Shown here: positions 45,719-57,469 of the stretch, piece after piece
Layout of the letters: the number at the start of each line of letters is the position of its first letter
How positions within the stretch are numbered: position 1 is the stretch's first letter
DNA from: Diphasiastrum complanatum
Lineage: Eukaryota > Streptophyta > Lycopodiopsida > Lycopodiales > Lycopodiaceae
Assembly: GCA_029204225.1 (NCBI GenBank)
Contig: CM055098.1
Coordinates: 14,276,533 to 14,340,532 of the forward strand
DNA length: 64,000 nucleotides
Direction: 5' to 3'
Notes under the pieces: model-generated
What the model was told of the DNA's origin: nothing
Database searches by the model: none
The model's input: the letters and a program-made list of their open reading frames with translations, nothing else
Program-made: the position numbers and the translations under genes

Positions 45719-47528
45719 TGCAGATACATCAATCCTTTCCTCATTGTTTTTGAAAGAGTCCTTTTCTAAAGGCACTAAATTTCGTCCTCCTCTTTCAGTA
45801 GATGCTTGCTTGTTAAAATCTATATCTACGAGTATTAATAAGTTCATTTACTATGTCCATGGTTTGTTATTAGAATGGAAAACTAAAGTTCTAAATTATG
45901 TAACTTTGAGTTTGAAAAAGTCTCATCTGTGCCATCTTCTGATACTCATAATTCTTTCTCTAACGAGGAGGAAGTTCTTCTTCGGAAGTTTCATAGACGT
46001 TTTGTCATTTTGTATGTGGATAAATGCTCAAACAATTTTATATTGGTTTGCAAGAAATTTTATTTGGAATCGCTATTGAATGAAGTCCATTCTCCAGTGG
46101 GAACATATAATGCTTGTTCTCTTTCAACTATGAGTGTAATAAAATATGATCAAGATTTTTGTCATTCTTATAACTTCAATTGTTACCCAAATCTTCCATT
46201 TCTTTGTGCCGCATCAAAATTTCATAAAGTTCCTAAAAGGCCTAGTTTTATTGCAGCTGGGTATAAAACTACGCTGATTGACCTTTCTAAGTGGCTAAGT
46301 AATTGCTTCAAAGCGTTGCTTCCTTCTATTAATGAGCTTTGGATAAACTTACTTAAGGATTTAAATGTTCCTGTTAGTTGTAGTTGGATTTTAAACAATT
46401 TTGTAGGTATTATAGAAGTAATAAAGTTTTTCAACTCCTCTCGTACTTTAGAAGAAAAAACCCAACCTATGATTCTTCAAACCTATGACTTCACAACACT
46501 TTACACTAAAATCAATTTGGAAGATTTGAAGTTTCATGTTAACAAGCTAATTCGAAATGTTTTTAGCAATAAACTTGAGGACACTTGATGCAAAGTTTTA
46601 AAATTTGAAAAGAGTGCTTTGCATTTTGAGTTTTGTTGGCTTAAGAACAAAAATCAAGATGTCGATTTAAAGAAGAAAATATTTACTAAAATAGTTGATG
46701 TTGAAGATGTTTGTTCTTGGCTGCACTTTCTCTTGGATAACTTGTGTATTTCTCTAGGTGATTCGCTTTTTCAACAAATGATAGGTATTCCCATGGGTAC
46801 TAATTGTGCTGTTCATCTAGCTAACTTTTATCTTTTCTCTTATGAATTTGAATTTATACAAAGATTAGTTTCCTGTGGTACTTGTCTTATCTTATTGCAG
46901 AAATTAACTCATGTTAGAAGATATATTGATGACTTATTTGTTCTTGATCTTCCTAATTTTGGTATTTTTATATAGGTATTCCCATGGGTACTAATTGTGT
47001 TGTTCATCTAGCTAAGCTAACTTTTATCTTTTCTCGTATGAATTTGAATTTTGAATTTATACAAAATTAGTTTGTTGTGGTACTTTTCCCATTTTATTAC
47101 AGAAATTAACTCATGTTAGAAGATATATTGATGACTTATTTGTTCCTGATCTTCCTAATTCTGGTAGTTTTATATATAAAGACCCTAACGTTTTTGGTCG
47201 AGGAATCTATCCTAGAGACTCATGTGAACTTAATTGTAGAACTAGTGATGATAAGTGCAATTTTTTAGACCTGTCTATAAGCTAGGCTAGGTCAGGTTTA
47301 TTGGTAGATATTTTTGATAAAAGGCTGCAGCCAGAATACAGTAAGTTGAACATAATTCGCATGCCTCACATTTCTTCAAATATTTCAGATTCTGTTAAAT
47401 ATGGAGTGATCACTTCTCAATTCTACAGGTTTTCTTGTCTTTGTACTTGTAGAGATTCTTTTGTAAACTTGTCAAACAATCTAATCATTTTGTTACTCCA
47501 TAAGGGTTACTCGTTTAAGAAAACATGA
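45708..47528 (+). pseudogene. PLE reverse transcriptase
   Basis: The start is in one frame (KFRPPLSVDACLLKS, LLLEWKTKV). It shifts near 45930 into the main frame: FVILYVDKCSNNFILVCKKFY (RT1-like VVPADKAPNNIVFVCK segment), LCAASKFHKVPKRPSFIAAG, LQTYDFTTLYTKI (first catalytic Asp, PLE signature), FQQMIGIPMGTNCAVHLANFYLFSYE and VRRYIDDLFVL (catalytic YIDD). A stop at 46586-46588 and a frameshift break it. The palm segment (46784-46974) is tandemly duplicated at 46975-47172. The thumb region (DIFDKRLQPEYSKLNIIRMPHISSNI) follows at 47301-47528 after another stop. Confidence 0.85.
46784..47172 (+). repeat. Tandem duplication of the PLE RT palm
   Basis: Two copies of about 191 and 198 bases begin TAGGTATTCCCATGGGTACT and end with the TTGATGACTTATTTGTTC(T/C)TGATCTTCCTAATT region. 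Each encodes the GIPMGTN and YIDD motifs. The second copy has two small internal duplications (CTAAGCTAAC, GAATTTGAATTTTGAATTT). Confidence 0.9.
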
Positions 47529-47648
47529 GAAAAGTTCGAACTGTTTTGGACTCTTTTGGTTTTATCTTTGGTATTTTAGCATATGGTATGTTAAAGATGA
47601 TTAATAGTAGAGTTCAGAAAAGTGGGGAGCTAAGGAGCCCGCTTTGTT

Positions 47649-48067
47649 TCTAGTATTTTGTCTTTGTTTCGGTAACTCGTATACATGTTATGATCCTTGT
47701 TCTTATATATATTATTTTATTTTATATTTTTGTTTTATTTTTAATTAGATTCATAAATTTATAAATTATAAATTTTGAATTTCATTTTAGTTGAATTATT
47801 ATTATTTTTTCTTTCTTCTTATTGGTTGTCTTTTGCTTCTTAGTCAACACTGGGTCTACCCAAGAGAATCCGGATTGTTTCGAAACCCAGTTAGCAACTT
47901 ATGCTTGGGTACTGATGAGTCATAAGCTATGCTGTTTGGCAAAGATTTTTTGTTTATTGAATTTTATATTATTGTTTTGACTTAGATCCTTTGACTTTTT
48001 GAGTTGCTCGTATATTGTTTCTAAGCTTTACCTTATGACATCACCGACTTCTCTATATAAATTTGTG
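47649..48067 (+). repeat. PLE right pseudo-LTR
   Basis: From TCTAGTATTTTGTC to TCTCTATATAAATTTGTG, collinear with the left copy. CTGATGAG is conserved at 47912-47919. Confidence 0.8.
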
Positions 48068-48567
48068 AAATTGGATATATTCTGATTTCACAAATAGAGA
48101 CAATATTATGCATGCTTATCTATTAGAGGTATGGCAAGGGAACAAAGCATGTGCCATAAAATAGACTCTCTGCAACAATATGTATGCTTTTCTATCAGAT
48201 ATTTACCAAAGTGAGCACAGCATGTACCATGACCTAGATCAGATTTTTGAGTGTTGCTCGCTGTAACTTTTTGAAGGGCTTTCCAATCCCAGCAAAAGTA
48301 TTTCCAAGGCCCTTCATCCAGGGAACCTTTGTTGAGAAAAGAAAGGCAGGTATTTCCTTAGAACTAGAATAGTTGTGGTGTATGACAAAGGGCCATCAGG
48401 ATCCACATGTAATTCGTTTTTCTCCACTTTTGGTGCTGGCCAAAAGCAAGGCAGGTATCTGGAACGACACTAAACAAGTACCTTCTCTTATTGCTGTTGG
48501 CCATCTTATATCATATTCTATAAAATCACACCACTTCTGACACCTTTCTTGGGCTGATTATCTACAG
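48068..48567. other. End of intron 3
   Basis: No repeat recognised. It ends TTATCTACAG, the acceptor for exon 4. An open stretch at 48243-48349 between AG and GT looks exon-like but does not fit the gene. Confidence 0.4.
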
Positions 48568-48680
48568 ATGGGAGGATTAAACTTACCGCCACACCAACTT
48601 TGGCTTCAGTAGGATGTATCTCAGAGTGTGAAAGCTGTACTTTGGTCGGTTATGATGAGAGGATGCTTTTGCACTTTCAG
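48568..48680 (+). CDS. HDA15-like: HDA15-like histone deacetylase, exon 4 (start of catalytic domain)
   Basis: The two leading bases complete the codon begun in exon 3, then 37 codons end at CAG|GTAGCC in phase 0. It encodes a linker (GRIKLTATPTLASVGC...) and TLVGYDERMLLH, which corresponds to the opening strand of the HDA15 deacetylase domain (AVGFDERMLLH). Class II plant enzymes of the HDA5 type instead read VGL(I/V)YDE at this point, so HDA15 is the better match. The enzyme would remove acetyl groups from histone tails in the nucleus; the zinc-binding catalytic residues lie in later exons not found in the window. Confidence 0.85.
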
Positions 48681-49278
48681 GTAGCCCTTAGTCATAAGAA
48701 GTTCTGAAAAACTCTGTGTGTTTGATTTTGTGAGAATCCATGACAAGTTTGTCTAATTGAATTGGGATGGTAATTTTTCAGTTACAATGCTTATTTTGTA
48801 TGGATATTAAAAAATATTTCTTTCTTTCCATATGGGCCCCAATTTCTGTGCTTGAACATTATACTCATGGAGCAGTTCGATATTCAGAGTGATTATCTGT
48901 CCATGACACTACAGTTGTCATCTTGTAAGCCATATCTGCACTAGACTAGGACAATAAAAAGCTCATGTTTTCTCTATGGCGAACTGTGTTCTGTTTAGTT
49001 GATGCACCGTTCCTTTGGCATGCTATTTTGTGAAGTGCTGATTGTAATAGGGCTTAATGCTCATTTTTATGTGGATTTTTCACTTTCAATGAGTAGGTTT
49101 TCAATGTTCTAGCTTATTATCTAATTATGTAGTATAACTTTTGGAATTGCTAGGCAGTAATGTCTTCTGTGGCTTGAAGCATGTGGTGTGTCTGGTTACA
49201 TACACGTTTAGCTTGTGTAGATATTGTTGTGAGATCATATTTTGAGACCGAATATTTATCAAGTTCCTGATTTGGCAG
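48681..49278. other. Intron 4 of the deacetylase gene
   Basis: 598 bases, GT...AG, AT-rich, without recognised transposons. It is one of only two short introns in the part seen. Confidence 0.7.
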
Positions 49279-49366
49279 ATTCAAGGCCATTCAATTGATG
49301 ACCGGCCAGTTCATCCTGAAAGGCCCAATCGTCTTGAAGCCCTTCTCTCAGGACTTTTTGCTGATG
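49279..49366 (+). CDS. HDA15-like: HDA15-like histone deacetylase, exon 5
   Basis: This exon has 29 codons plus one base between TTTGGCAG and G|GTAGGC. It encodes IQGHSIDDRPVHPERPNRLEALL and ends SGLFADG. HPE(R/Q)P.R(L/I) is the strongly conserved block near the start of class I/II deacetylases. It enters at phase 0 and leaves at phase 1. The next exon should encode the conserved histidine-rich entry region ending in a VH(T/S)xEH motif. I could not find it downstream, so intron 5 is probably longer than 14.6 kb. Confidence 0.85.
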
Positions 49367-49899
49367 GTAGGCTGGTTCTCTTAACTCTCTGTCTGCAAAT
49401 GAGCTGATTAGCATCAGGCAAGCCTAAGATAACTAAGTATGGATCTACAATGTGTTATTCATGATAGATGCAGTGTTTTGCATCATGTGAGCCACTTGCT
49501 TATTAGGTTTTTGATAAACGTCAGTGGTGTGTCTTGCAATCATACGTACCATCTAATCTCCAAGCTATGTGATAGGAGAAAGTGCTTGTATATAGGAAAC
49601 TTTGTTGGGAGCTCTTGGGAGAGCTACCTAATAATAGTTATTGCAGGGCCTGATTAGACCAGAAGGTGTAATTACAGAAAACATGGAGGACACATTCACT
49701 ACCAAAAGATCATGCATAGTAGATACTCTATAACACTATACAAGGATAGTGCAAGATAATATGTGCATATAAGATCAAATCAGCTGATTGGCTTAGTGGA
49801 TACTGGTTGCCCATTGTTTTGGGCATCAAGGAAAAAACTGTACTAACCATTTACTGCACCTGATTGCTGCGGAGGCTCCATTTCTCTGTCAGATTATAG
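49367..49899. other. Start of intron 5
   Basis: AT-rich, no feature recognised. Confidence 0.4.
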
Positions 49900-50220
49900 A
49901 GTTGAGACCTCTGCGAAGAAGCAAGACCTCCTTCAAATACTTTCTCACACAAAGTACTTGACATTATCTTTTCCACGGAATCTCCTACCTCTATCTCACA
50001 CATAGAGTCACTTGCCCCAAACAACTTTCCAACTTAGAAGCATTTCATCATGACATCAATTCTGACACTTTTGTCATATGCAACTTCCCAACCGGTGTAC
50101 GTCCATCTTCAACCATGCTGTTTTTCTTGAGGCTAAACAACAACCTGTATTGTTGATTTTCAACACCTAATCAACAACCTTGGCTTCCAAATCTTATAAC
50201 AGAATCTACCACATGACAAA
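49900..50220 (-). repeat. Family X LTR-element fragment, inverted
   Basis: Reverse complement of about 59020-59310: CTTTCTCACACAAAGTACTTGACAT, GGAATCTCCTACCTCTATCTCACACA and GAGTCACTTGCCCCAAACAACTTTCCAACTTAGAA all match. Non-coding. Confidence 0.6.
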
Positions 50221-50349
50221 AACCCGCTCTGTAGAAATCTCTGGCCTGGCCGATCCCGCCATGCATGACCCGGAGAGAACGGGGAGAAGGATATGATCAT
50301 GTGAAGCAAAATCATTCGTGACATCAAGGACGGGCTGGGTTCACGATCA

Positions 50350-52745
50350 TGTGAAGAGCCCCTTATTGTGATGTCACTAGCATCGGTTTCCAAACAAAAT
50401 GGCTCTCATGGCCACCACCTCCAACGCCTTAAAACTGTCCTCACTTTCCTTTACCCTAATAACCAAAATGTTGTTTATGTGTAACTGGTCTATCAATGGA
50501 ACAATTAGGCAGTTGTAGTTTCCAACAAGTATGCGATAAAAAGTGCAAAAACCTAAGAATCATCCTAATCAATGATCGTCGAGCAAGTCCAACTCCTTAG
50601 GGGTCTACACGTGATTTATCCGTTCATTAACATTGCTGGAGCATTCATCAATCCAAAGGGCACGACTAAAAACTCATAATGCCCGAATGCGTAGGAAACA
50701 ATGTCTTGGCACATTAAGCTCCCTAATATGGATAAGATGATTACCGTTCTGAAGATCGATCTTGCTGAACACCTTTGCACCATGCAATGCATCCAATAAA
50801 TCCTCCATTTTTGGCATAGGATACATGTGCTTGATCATATTCAAGCCAAAATAATTTACACCCATCCTGAAGATCCATCTTTCTTTTTCACCAACAAAGT
50901 TGGCAAAGCATAGGGTGAATATCTTGCCTTAATATATCCTAGCCTAAGATACTCTTCAAATATCCTTCTCACCTCTTCCTCCTTAAGGCTCATCCTATAA
51001 GGAGGTCAAAAGACAAGTCTTGCCCCTAGCACAAGCTCAATCTTGTGTTCCACATTTGTACTGGGCGTAAACTAGTAGGGTCCCAAACGAGAATTGACTT
51101 CTCCTGCCTAATAGACTCATTCAGAGCTTGAAGTTCACTATGCTCTATTGCAAGTGTAGATGCTATCTTTGAAGATTGCAATGTAGCAATATGCCTTTGC
51201 CTATCAAACTTATCCGATCTAGATTGCACACATTACTATGCACTTGCCTGTCTGCCTTTTCAAAACTGAAACATGAAACTCATTCACGAAGTCATTCACA
51301 TTTAAAAAACACAAGTACAAATATTCAAAACCCTGTTTCTTTAATTGCAAAGTTATGATTTACAAAATCTATAGTTGGCTGCGTAGCCACGTGCCAATAT
51401 TTACCTGTCACAATATCATAGTGTGCTAGCTTGGCAATCTTAAAATCAACATCTTTAGTATACTTCTGGATAGTAAGGGGCAATTGGACCTTTTCTGGGT
51501 CCCAAACCTGGGAACCCTTGCCATTTGGCATTTCCACAGTATGCAATGCGTTGAAGGAATGGTAGATAGCTCTAGTAGCGTAACCAAACGAGAATTGATG
51601 ATGGTGTGGGACGGGCCAGTGTTAGAAAGTACAACTACCTCTTGACCTGCCAATTTCCATTACATCCTTATCATTTCTGTATCCAAAAACTAACATCCTG
51701 ACCTTGCCTTTGTAGATAGGTATCATTGAGGTGCCTAAGGATGAGCGTGCACACATGAATGGTCATCATAGAAAATAATGAATACCTTCGTTCGTGGGAC
51801 ATTCTTTCTACTCAATTGTTATTACCAGATATTGGCTTCCACTTCTTGTTGTAGTGGTATAGGTGTTGGCTTCTAAAAGCCCTAGCGCTGTGTACCTACC
51901 ATAGTATTCCCAAGAACACCTTTGCCCTCATAAATGAGAGCTATCGCTATGGCGTGTTCAAGCGTAAGCTTCCTGCAACATTAGAGGTCGTAAATCTTCC
52001 TGCAAACCAAAAATAAACTTGTGGAAATACATCCACTCAGGAATACCATAGGAACTACCATTCAAGTGTCACAATAAGAATCCGCATAAACATGAACATA
52101 ATATTTTTGTCTATGTAGATGCCAGACGTTCATAACCCTCACATGGTCGTGTGGCATGGTGGGACTTATTGGTTTCTAGTGGCCTTGAAATTTGTCCACG
52201 TCGTTGGATACCTAGGGGAGTGTCGTAGCTTACCCCACCACACGACACTGTGTCAGCCATATGATTGAGGTGATGGGCCCCTTTGTTAACTCTCTAGGCC
52301 TCGTCAGTTGAAGCTCAATGCACTTCAAAGTAATTTTTTCCACTTGCTAAACCATTGATCTACAAAGTTGATGGTACGTTGTTGAAGCCTATCCGTATAC
52401 TTTGGTGGTTTAATGTCCTTATCATCCGACCCATGGGACGTTGGATAAGGAAAAGGGAACTGCTGGGTAGGCTATACATGGAAAGGCCGCATAGTTGGAA
52501 TCCAACAAGGACTTGGCACATTACTAACCAACGCTTGTAGCATGGCCTGCATGCCAGTTAAAACCTTTCCAACATAGATAGATGATCTTGCATGTCTAAT
52601 GGTGGAACACCTGAAGTAGATGCTTTAGCATTCATAACAGATGGTAGTTCATGCTTCGGAGTTGGTAAAAGGGATGTAATTGGTGTAGTTTTGATGGGAA
52701 TCTACTTTTCACTTAAATTCATTGCAATGTAGTGAATTACAAACG
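50350..52745 (-). pseudogene. Decayed Ty3/gypsy gag-pol remnant
   Basis: In element order from the right: gag-like words (DDKDIKPPKYTDRLQQRT near 52430), a protease relic (VVVLSNTGPSHTIINSRLV, 51650-51590, for the usual D-S-G-A-S-H-N-F), a DPTSLRPV-type linker, RT motifs YPMPKMEDLLDALHGAKVFSKIDLQNG (about 50835-50745), and a connection piece near 50440. Many stops and frameshifts. LTRs not found. Confidence 0.65.
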
Positions 52746-53779
52746 CAATTTTTAAAAGGGAAGATACATTGAAACAAGTAACTATAGCAACAAAAAACTA
52801 TAAAATTACTATGAGATTGGTAGTTAGGGTTGGATTTTTAATACCTTGATTGTTCTCTCAAAATAACCACCCTCGCTTTTCTCTCTAGATAATATTTACA
52901 CTTGTTTTTCTCACATAAGAATGTACAACAAAAGATTGAAGATTCAAGCTAATTTTTAGAAATAGAAGAGATGTAGCGTGCTCCTTGGATTTTGTTGTTG
53001 GATTTTCTAACAATGTTTAGCGTTAAAATTTTTGGACTTTTAGTAGCAACCTCCAAATGAATGTAAATCTTTCCCAATTAGGTCTTAATTTTTTTGGAAA
53101 GCACCCCCGCACCAATTCGCCTGCTTGCGAGGATCCTTTGTGCCGATTCTCGGGCTTGATTGGCAAAGAAGCAAGAATTTGACTCGCAACTTCAAAATCT
53201 TGGATAATAGTCAAGAAATGGATTCTTGAGCCAAACCAATCAACTATTTGTTGGTGAAGTTATGCATATTCTTGGTCTTGAGAAAATGCGTCGTCCTTCA
53301 AAAAGAAGTGTTGCCCCTCACAAAAGGTGCTGGTGCTGCAGAAATCAGTCTCCTACCCAAGAAAAATTGGATGTATGCTGCCTCAAATTGACTAGACATG
53401 TGTTCCTCCTACCAAATTCCAACAAAAGGGAGAAAAATTGGATGTATGCTGCCTCAGATTGACTAGACATGCGTTCCTCCTACCAAATTCCAACAAAAGG
53501 AGAAATTTTTTTGTAGCACTTTCTCTCTCTAAAGCAGGCTATTTTCCTCTAGAATGGAATTTTCTCGATGCCCTAATATCAAATGTGAGGAGCTTATATC
53601 TCCAAGCTCCTCAAGAAACTAGCTAGCTCGTGAAGGAATGAATCTCCTCCCAACCATGGGCAAACTCTGATGCTAGTTACTTGCTATATTTGTCTTGCGG
53701 CACGTGACATCCGTGCATGGGTAGCTAATCCATGTTTAGGCTGGCCAAACAAGCCCTAACATGCACAATAGGTGTCACA
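52746..53779. other. Unassigned intron 5 sequence with a 71-bp tandem duplication
   Basis: No gene recognised. 53361-53431 is repeated at 53432-53501 with two base differences and one deleted G. Confidence 0.6.
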
Positions 53780-54198
53780 ACTAAGACGACGTGCCTATTC
53801 ATAGATATCAGAGGTAGTGCACCGCTCATAGTCATGTTGCAGCTCGAGCTATCCAACCTATCATGAGGAGACAGACATCTCATCCTCCTAGACGACGTCA
53901 ACGGCTACCAGAGTTACCTTATATTGCATCTCGTATCCCATCCTTTTATAGCAACAACAGGACATGATGACAATGATAGTGACCTGGCATTCAGTAGCAC
54001 TCTACTACCATATACATCTCATATTATTTACTTTAGTTCATAGTTTCTTTTGGCTATGATGTTTCTTTTAGTATTGTTTCGGAGACATTTCATACGCTCC
54101 CATTGTACCACATACTTGACATGTACATTTACTAGTCTTATATGCCTTTTGGCATGAAAAAGACATTAATAAAGCTTTCTTTCTTTCTTTCTCTCTCC
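53780..54198 (+). mobile_element. LINE 3' end (L5), plus strand
   Basis: Carries the family 3' UTR (CATACTTGACATGTACATTTACTAG), the hairpin (inner stem AUGCC/GGCAU, 54142-54155), GACATTAATAAAGC, and a tail (CTTT)n then (CT)n of about 25 bases. The upstream part matches the Arg/His-rich end of ORF2. It is the only family member with a 3' tail on the plus strand. Confidence 0.7.
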
Positions 54199-54491
54199 CT
54201 AACACAACGTTATTCAGGCATTAATCTTAGGACTCTACTTGATGTTGACATCGTAAACATATTTGATACATATCTAGGTAGTTGATTCATGGGTGTTCTT
54301 TTTTGAAAATTCTCAGTAGTTTTGGTTGGTATAGAATTACCTTTTCCAGTACTACATTTAGTATATGGTTAGGTTTTTGTACAACTTTCACTCTAAGAGA
54401 TTTTTTTATGCTACCTTGCTTAGTAACATGCTTGAGATGTAATTTTTATTCTTATGTACCTTTGGAACCCAAAGACACTAACAATTTTTTT

Positions 54492-54560
54492 TTTCTCACT
54501 CACTCACTCCCTCTCTCCCTCCCTCCCTCACTCACCCACCCACTCACTCACTCACTCAGA
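54492..54560. repeat. (CACT)n/(CTCC)n simple repeat
   Basis: Alternating CACT and CCCT tetramers with CTCTC, about 65 bases, following a T9 run. Confidence 0.85.
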
Positions 54561-54599
54561 CATATGTGTCATGAGTATTTGACATAGTATAAACTACAA

Positions 54600-56320
54600 C
54601 GTTGGAGGAGCGGTTGAGGAGTACTATAGCCTACGATGCTAGATTTGTGCCCTTTTCATGATATTGGCACTTTGGGAAGAGGTTCAAACATTTCTTCATG
54701 TTACATTAGGGCTCATTAGACTAGCTTTTGACAAGGAGCTGCATCTTTAGAGAGACTCTTTCATGCTAGTCATTCATTTCAAATTATATGAGACTCATTG
54801 TTTGACACTTTGGCTGAGAGGGTGCTTGAGGGCTCTAGGTTAGGGATCTGTCACATGGTTGGGTTCAAGAGGGTTGACATCCCTTTAGAGGCAAGTGTGT
54901 GGTTTACTTTAAGAGATGAATTATTGAGATATTGAGATGAGCTCATAGTTTTCGGGAAGGAATTTGTCAAGAGCCTTGCAAAGGTAGTTGTACTTCGTAT
55001 GCAGGAGGCATGGATGCACGAGTCACCATTTTAGAGAACATCCAATATGCAATTAGTGATTTGCTACAATCATAGGGACATGCATTTGAGGAGCAACAAG
55101 CACCACCACTTTCACAGGTCGTGAATCACTCCATAGGCGTATTTTTGGCACAATTCCTATATCTTGAGCACCGTATTGGGTGTCCAGGTATATGTGGGCA
55201 TAGATTGGGCAAAAGGTAGTGGATCTGTTGTAGAGGGGACTTCCAGGTGGTGTGCCTAGTAGAACTCCTTTTGGTGCTCAAGGTCTTGTTGAAGAAAAAA
55301 GCAAGTCATTAAGGCCATGTAATGCTTATCTAACACTTAACAAAGCTATAGTGATGAATAGATACCCTATACCGCATATGGATGACATATTTGATAAGTT
55401 GCAAAAGGTCTCTATCTTCTACAAAATCGAATTAGGTTCAATAATCATCAAATAAATTTACATACACTAGAGGAGCCTAAGCCAACATTTTATGAGGTAC
55501 ATATGAGTTCCTTGTGTTTCCTTTGGAGTTTTATATAGACGTACTTTTCAGAATGCTATAACTGAAATTAGATTGTTACTTAATAGGTGTGTCGTTGCTT
55601 ATTTTGATAACATTCTTATATACAGCTCTTTCTTAGGTCACTACATGATCCTCAGCCACCCTTGAACCTTTTTGATAATCAATTCTATGTAGGCATCTCC
55701 TTTGCGGTTTTCAAACCTAACTTTTTGGGCTTCCTTGTTTCTTCTAATACTTTTATCCATTGTTTCTTCTAAAACTTTTATCCTTAATTCTTCTAAAACT
55801 TTTATCCATTGCTTCTTTACTGACAATGCTACTCATCAAGGGACTTTGATTTAGATAGACTTATGAGTGTTACACCTCTTCTAACAAACTCAAGACTTTG
55901 TTAAGTGCTGCTCTAGTTTTGTGTTTGTTAGAGTTTGAGAGCCCTTGTGTTGTTGAAATTGATGCCAATTTTGTTAGAGTCGGTTGCCATCCTCCATTGA
56001 GACCAAAGTGTCGTTGCATAAAAATAAAAAACCGTCCATTCCTACGAGTCTAGATATTCTACCCATGAAAATGAAATGCTTACCATCCTCTATGCCTCTA
56101 AAATTGGAGACACTATGGATATTAAACTCCTTATGACCTTTACATTTTTGATGAATCACTCCAAAACCTTTACGGCCAAAGAGATCTCATTGATTAACCA
56201 TTTAAATTGTTTAAGTTCCTTTAAAGATTCCACTTTGATACCAAACATCTACTTGCTGAAAGAAACTTTGCAATCAACGCCCTATCTTGATTTATTGCTA
56301 TCGAATACGTAGTTACCACC
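54600..56320 (+). pseudogene. Decayed Ty3/gypsy gag-pol remnant
   Basis: Gag-like words near 54600-55000. RT at 55250-55630: [50 protein letters not shown] and a YFDN.LIYS version of the catalytic YFDD motif. RNase H at 55910-56310: FESPCVVEIDANFVRVG for [10 protein letters not shown]...G, and FKFL.RFHFDTKHL...INALS at its end. Stops and frameshifts throughout. Three copies of a 25-27-base unit (TTCTTCTAAAACTTTTATCC) at 55733-55816 fall in the RT thumb. Confidence 0.65.
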
Positions 56321-56535
56321 TCTTGTTTAGATTAATTTAGCACCCACATATGCCCTCTACATCGACTTTAAAGATCAGTACACCACAACTTGACCAACGT
56401 CCAAATCCCACCAAGTTTACTCCCTTGTTAATAAGATATTTTGTGATTATGTAGCCTTTTGTATTCTTTCACTACAAGCTCAATCATGGTAAGATGCCCA
56501 CTTTTCTCTTGTTGGTGGCAACTTTGGGCTCCAAT
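56321..56535. other. Spacer
   Basis: No feature recognised. Confidence 0.3.
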
Positions 56536-57034
56536 TGTTACGTCCGTGTCCAGTATGTGGAATTCGGAATAATTCTTGACATGGATAGTCGATACTCCAG
56601 CGCGTATAAGGTTATTAGTTACGCCACGTCATTCTGGGCTTGGCCAGTAATGTAATTAATAATCTTATGAGGGCCCAGGTACTCTAATTGGACCTATGGA
56701 GCTTTTGCATGGTGATTGACAGCTTTTGTGCAAGAATAGGAGGTCAAATGCTTTTGATAGGAATAGAGGGATCCTAGAGGGACTATTCTCTAGCTTTTGG
56801 AGAGTATAACTCTTGTAGGAACTCGCCCATCTTCTCATTGTGAATTCTGATTTCAGAAGCCAGGATCTCCTTCTCTTTTGCATTCAGTCACCTTGGCTTG
56901 GGGGTGAAGTGGTTAGAGTTTTGACTAGCCATTTCTTGTTGTTTGGGTGGTTTGCTCCACATGTGTCCTTTTGGTTGCATGTAACACGATCTAAGATCTT
57001 CACTTGGCGATCTTAATAGTGGTATCAGAGCTAA
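56536..57034 (+). repeat. Possible solo/5' LTR remnant with PBS-like site
   Basis: TGTTACGTCC (56536) to GCATGTAACA (56986) gives TGTTA...TAACA inverted ends. TGGTATCAGAGC, a perfect initiator tRNA-Met PBS, follows at 57020-57031 about 33 bases later. A family X LTR starts 11 bases after that, so this is likely the broken 5' end of a different element. Confidence 0.35.
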
Positions 57035-57041
57035 GGATTAC

Positions 57042-57469
57042 TGTTAGAGTTAATGTTTACTTTAGTACCCCTGATGTTATCATTTAGGATTAATTAGTGA
57101 TAGTTTGGCCATGTTTGCGTGCTATTATAGGGGCCATTACTATTTATAGTAAGTTGTATTTTAGGGTCATTACTATTTATAGTAAATTCGTTTCTTAGTC
57201 ATGCATGTAGGTGGGCGTACTGCTACTAGAATAGGATTTGCTTTTATCACTTAGAAACTCATCTTGGGTGTTTACCCAATATAGGTAGTAATTATAGCAA
57301 TTAGCTTTTTGTTTTTTGCTATTTGCTTTTTGCTTTTTACCTTACACATAGTTTAGAGAAAGTATATATGTAGGCTGGTGCCCTACTTCATTTGTAATAG
57401 GACATAGTTGGAGTACATGTCTTCATCATTGATGTTCTTTCTCATGTGTATGACTATTGTCTAACAACA
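57042..57469 (+). repeat. Family X 5' LTR
   Basis: Contains a doubled module: CATTACTATTTATAGTAA occurs twice about 35 bases apart. A run of TTTTTGCT(T/A)TTTGC words occurs near 57305. Confidence 0.8.

Larger units (their letters stand above)
45308..48067 (+). mobile_element. Penelope-like element (PLE) with pseudo-LTRs
   Basis: Direct repeats of about 410-420 bp (45308-45718 and 47649-48067) flank a reverse transcriptase of PLE type. The repeats are roughly 90% identical by eye. Direct pseudo-LTRs around an RT without gag, integrase or RNase H are a hallmark of PLEs. No GIY-YIG endonuclease is recognisable in the 2.76 kb. The second repeat ends 500 bases before exon 4 of the deacetylase, in sense orientation. 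Confidence 0.8.

Noticed and set aside
48243-48349. Exon-like open stretch ending GGCAG|GTATTT before exon 4
   Set aside because: The phases of exons 3 and 4 already join exactly, and the encoded residues do not resemble HDA15.
49647-49670. Acceptor-like TTATTGCAG as a possible exon 6
   Set aside because: In the required phase it meets a TAG after two codons, and no conserved deacetylase residues follow.
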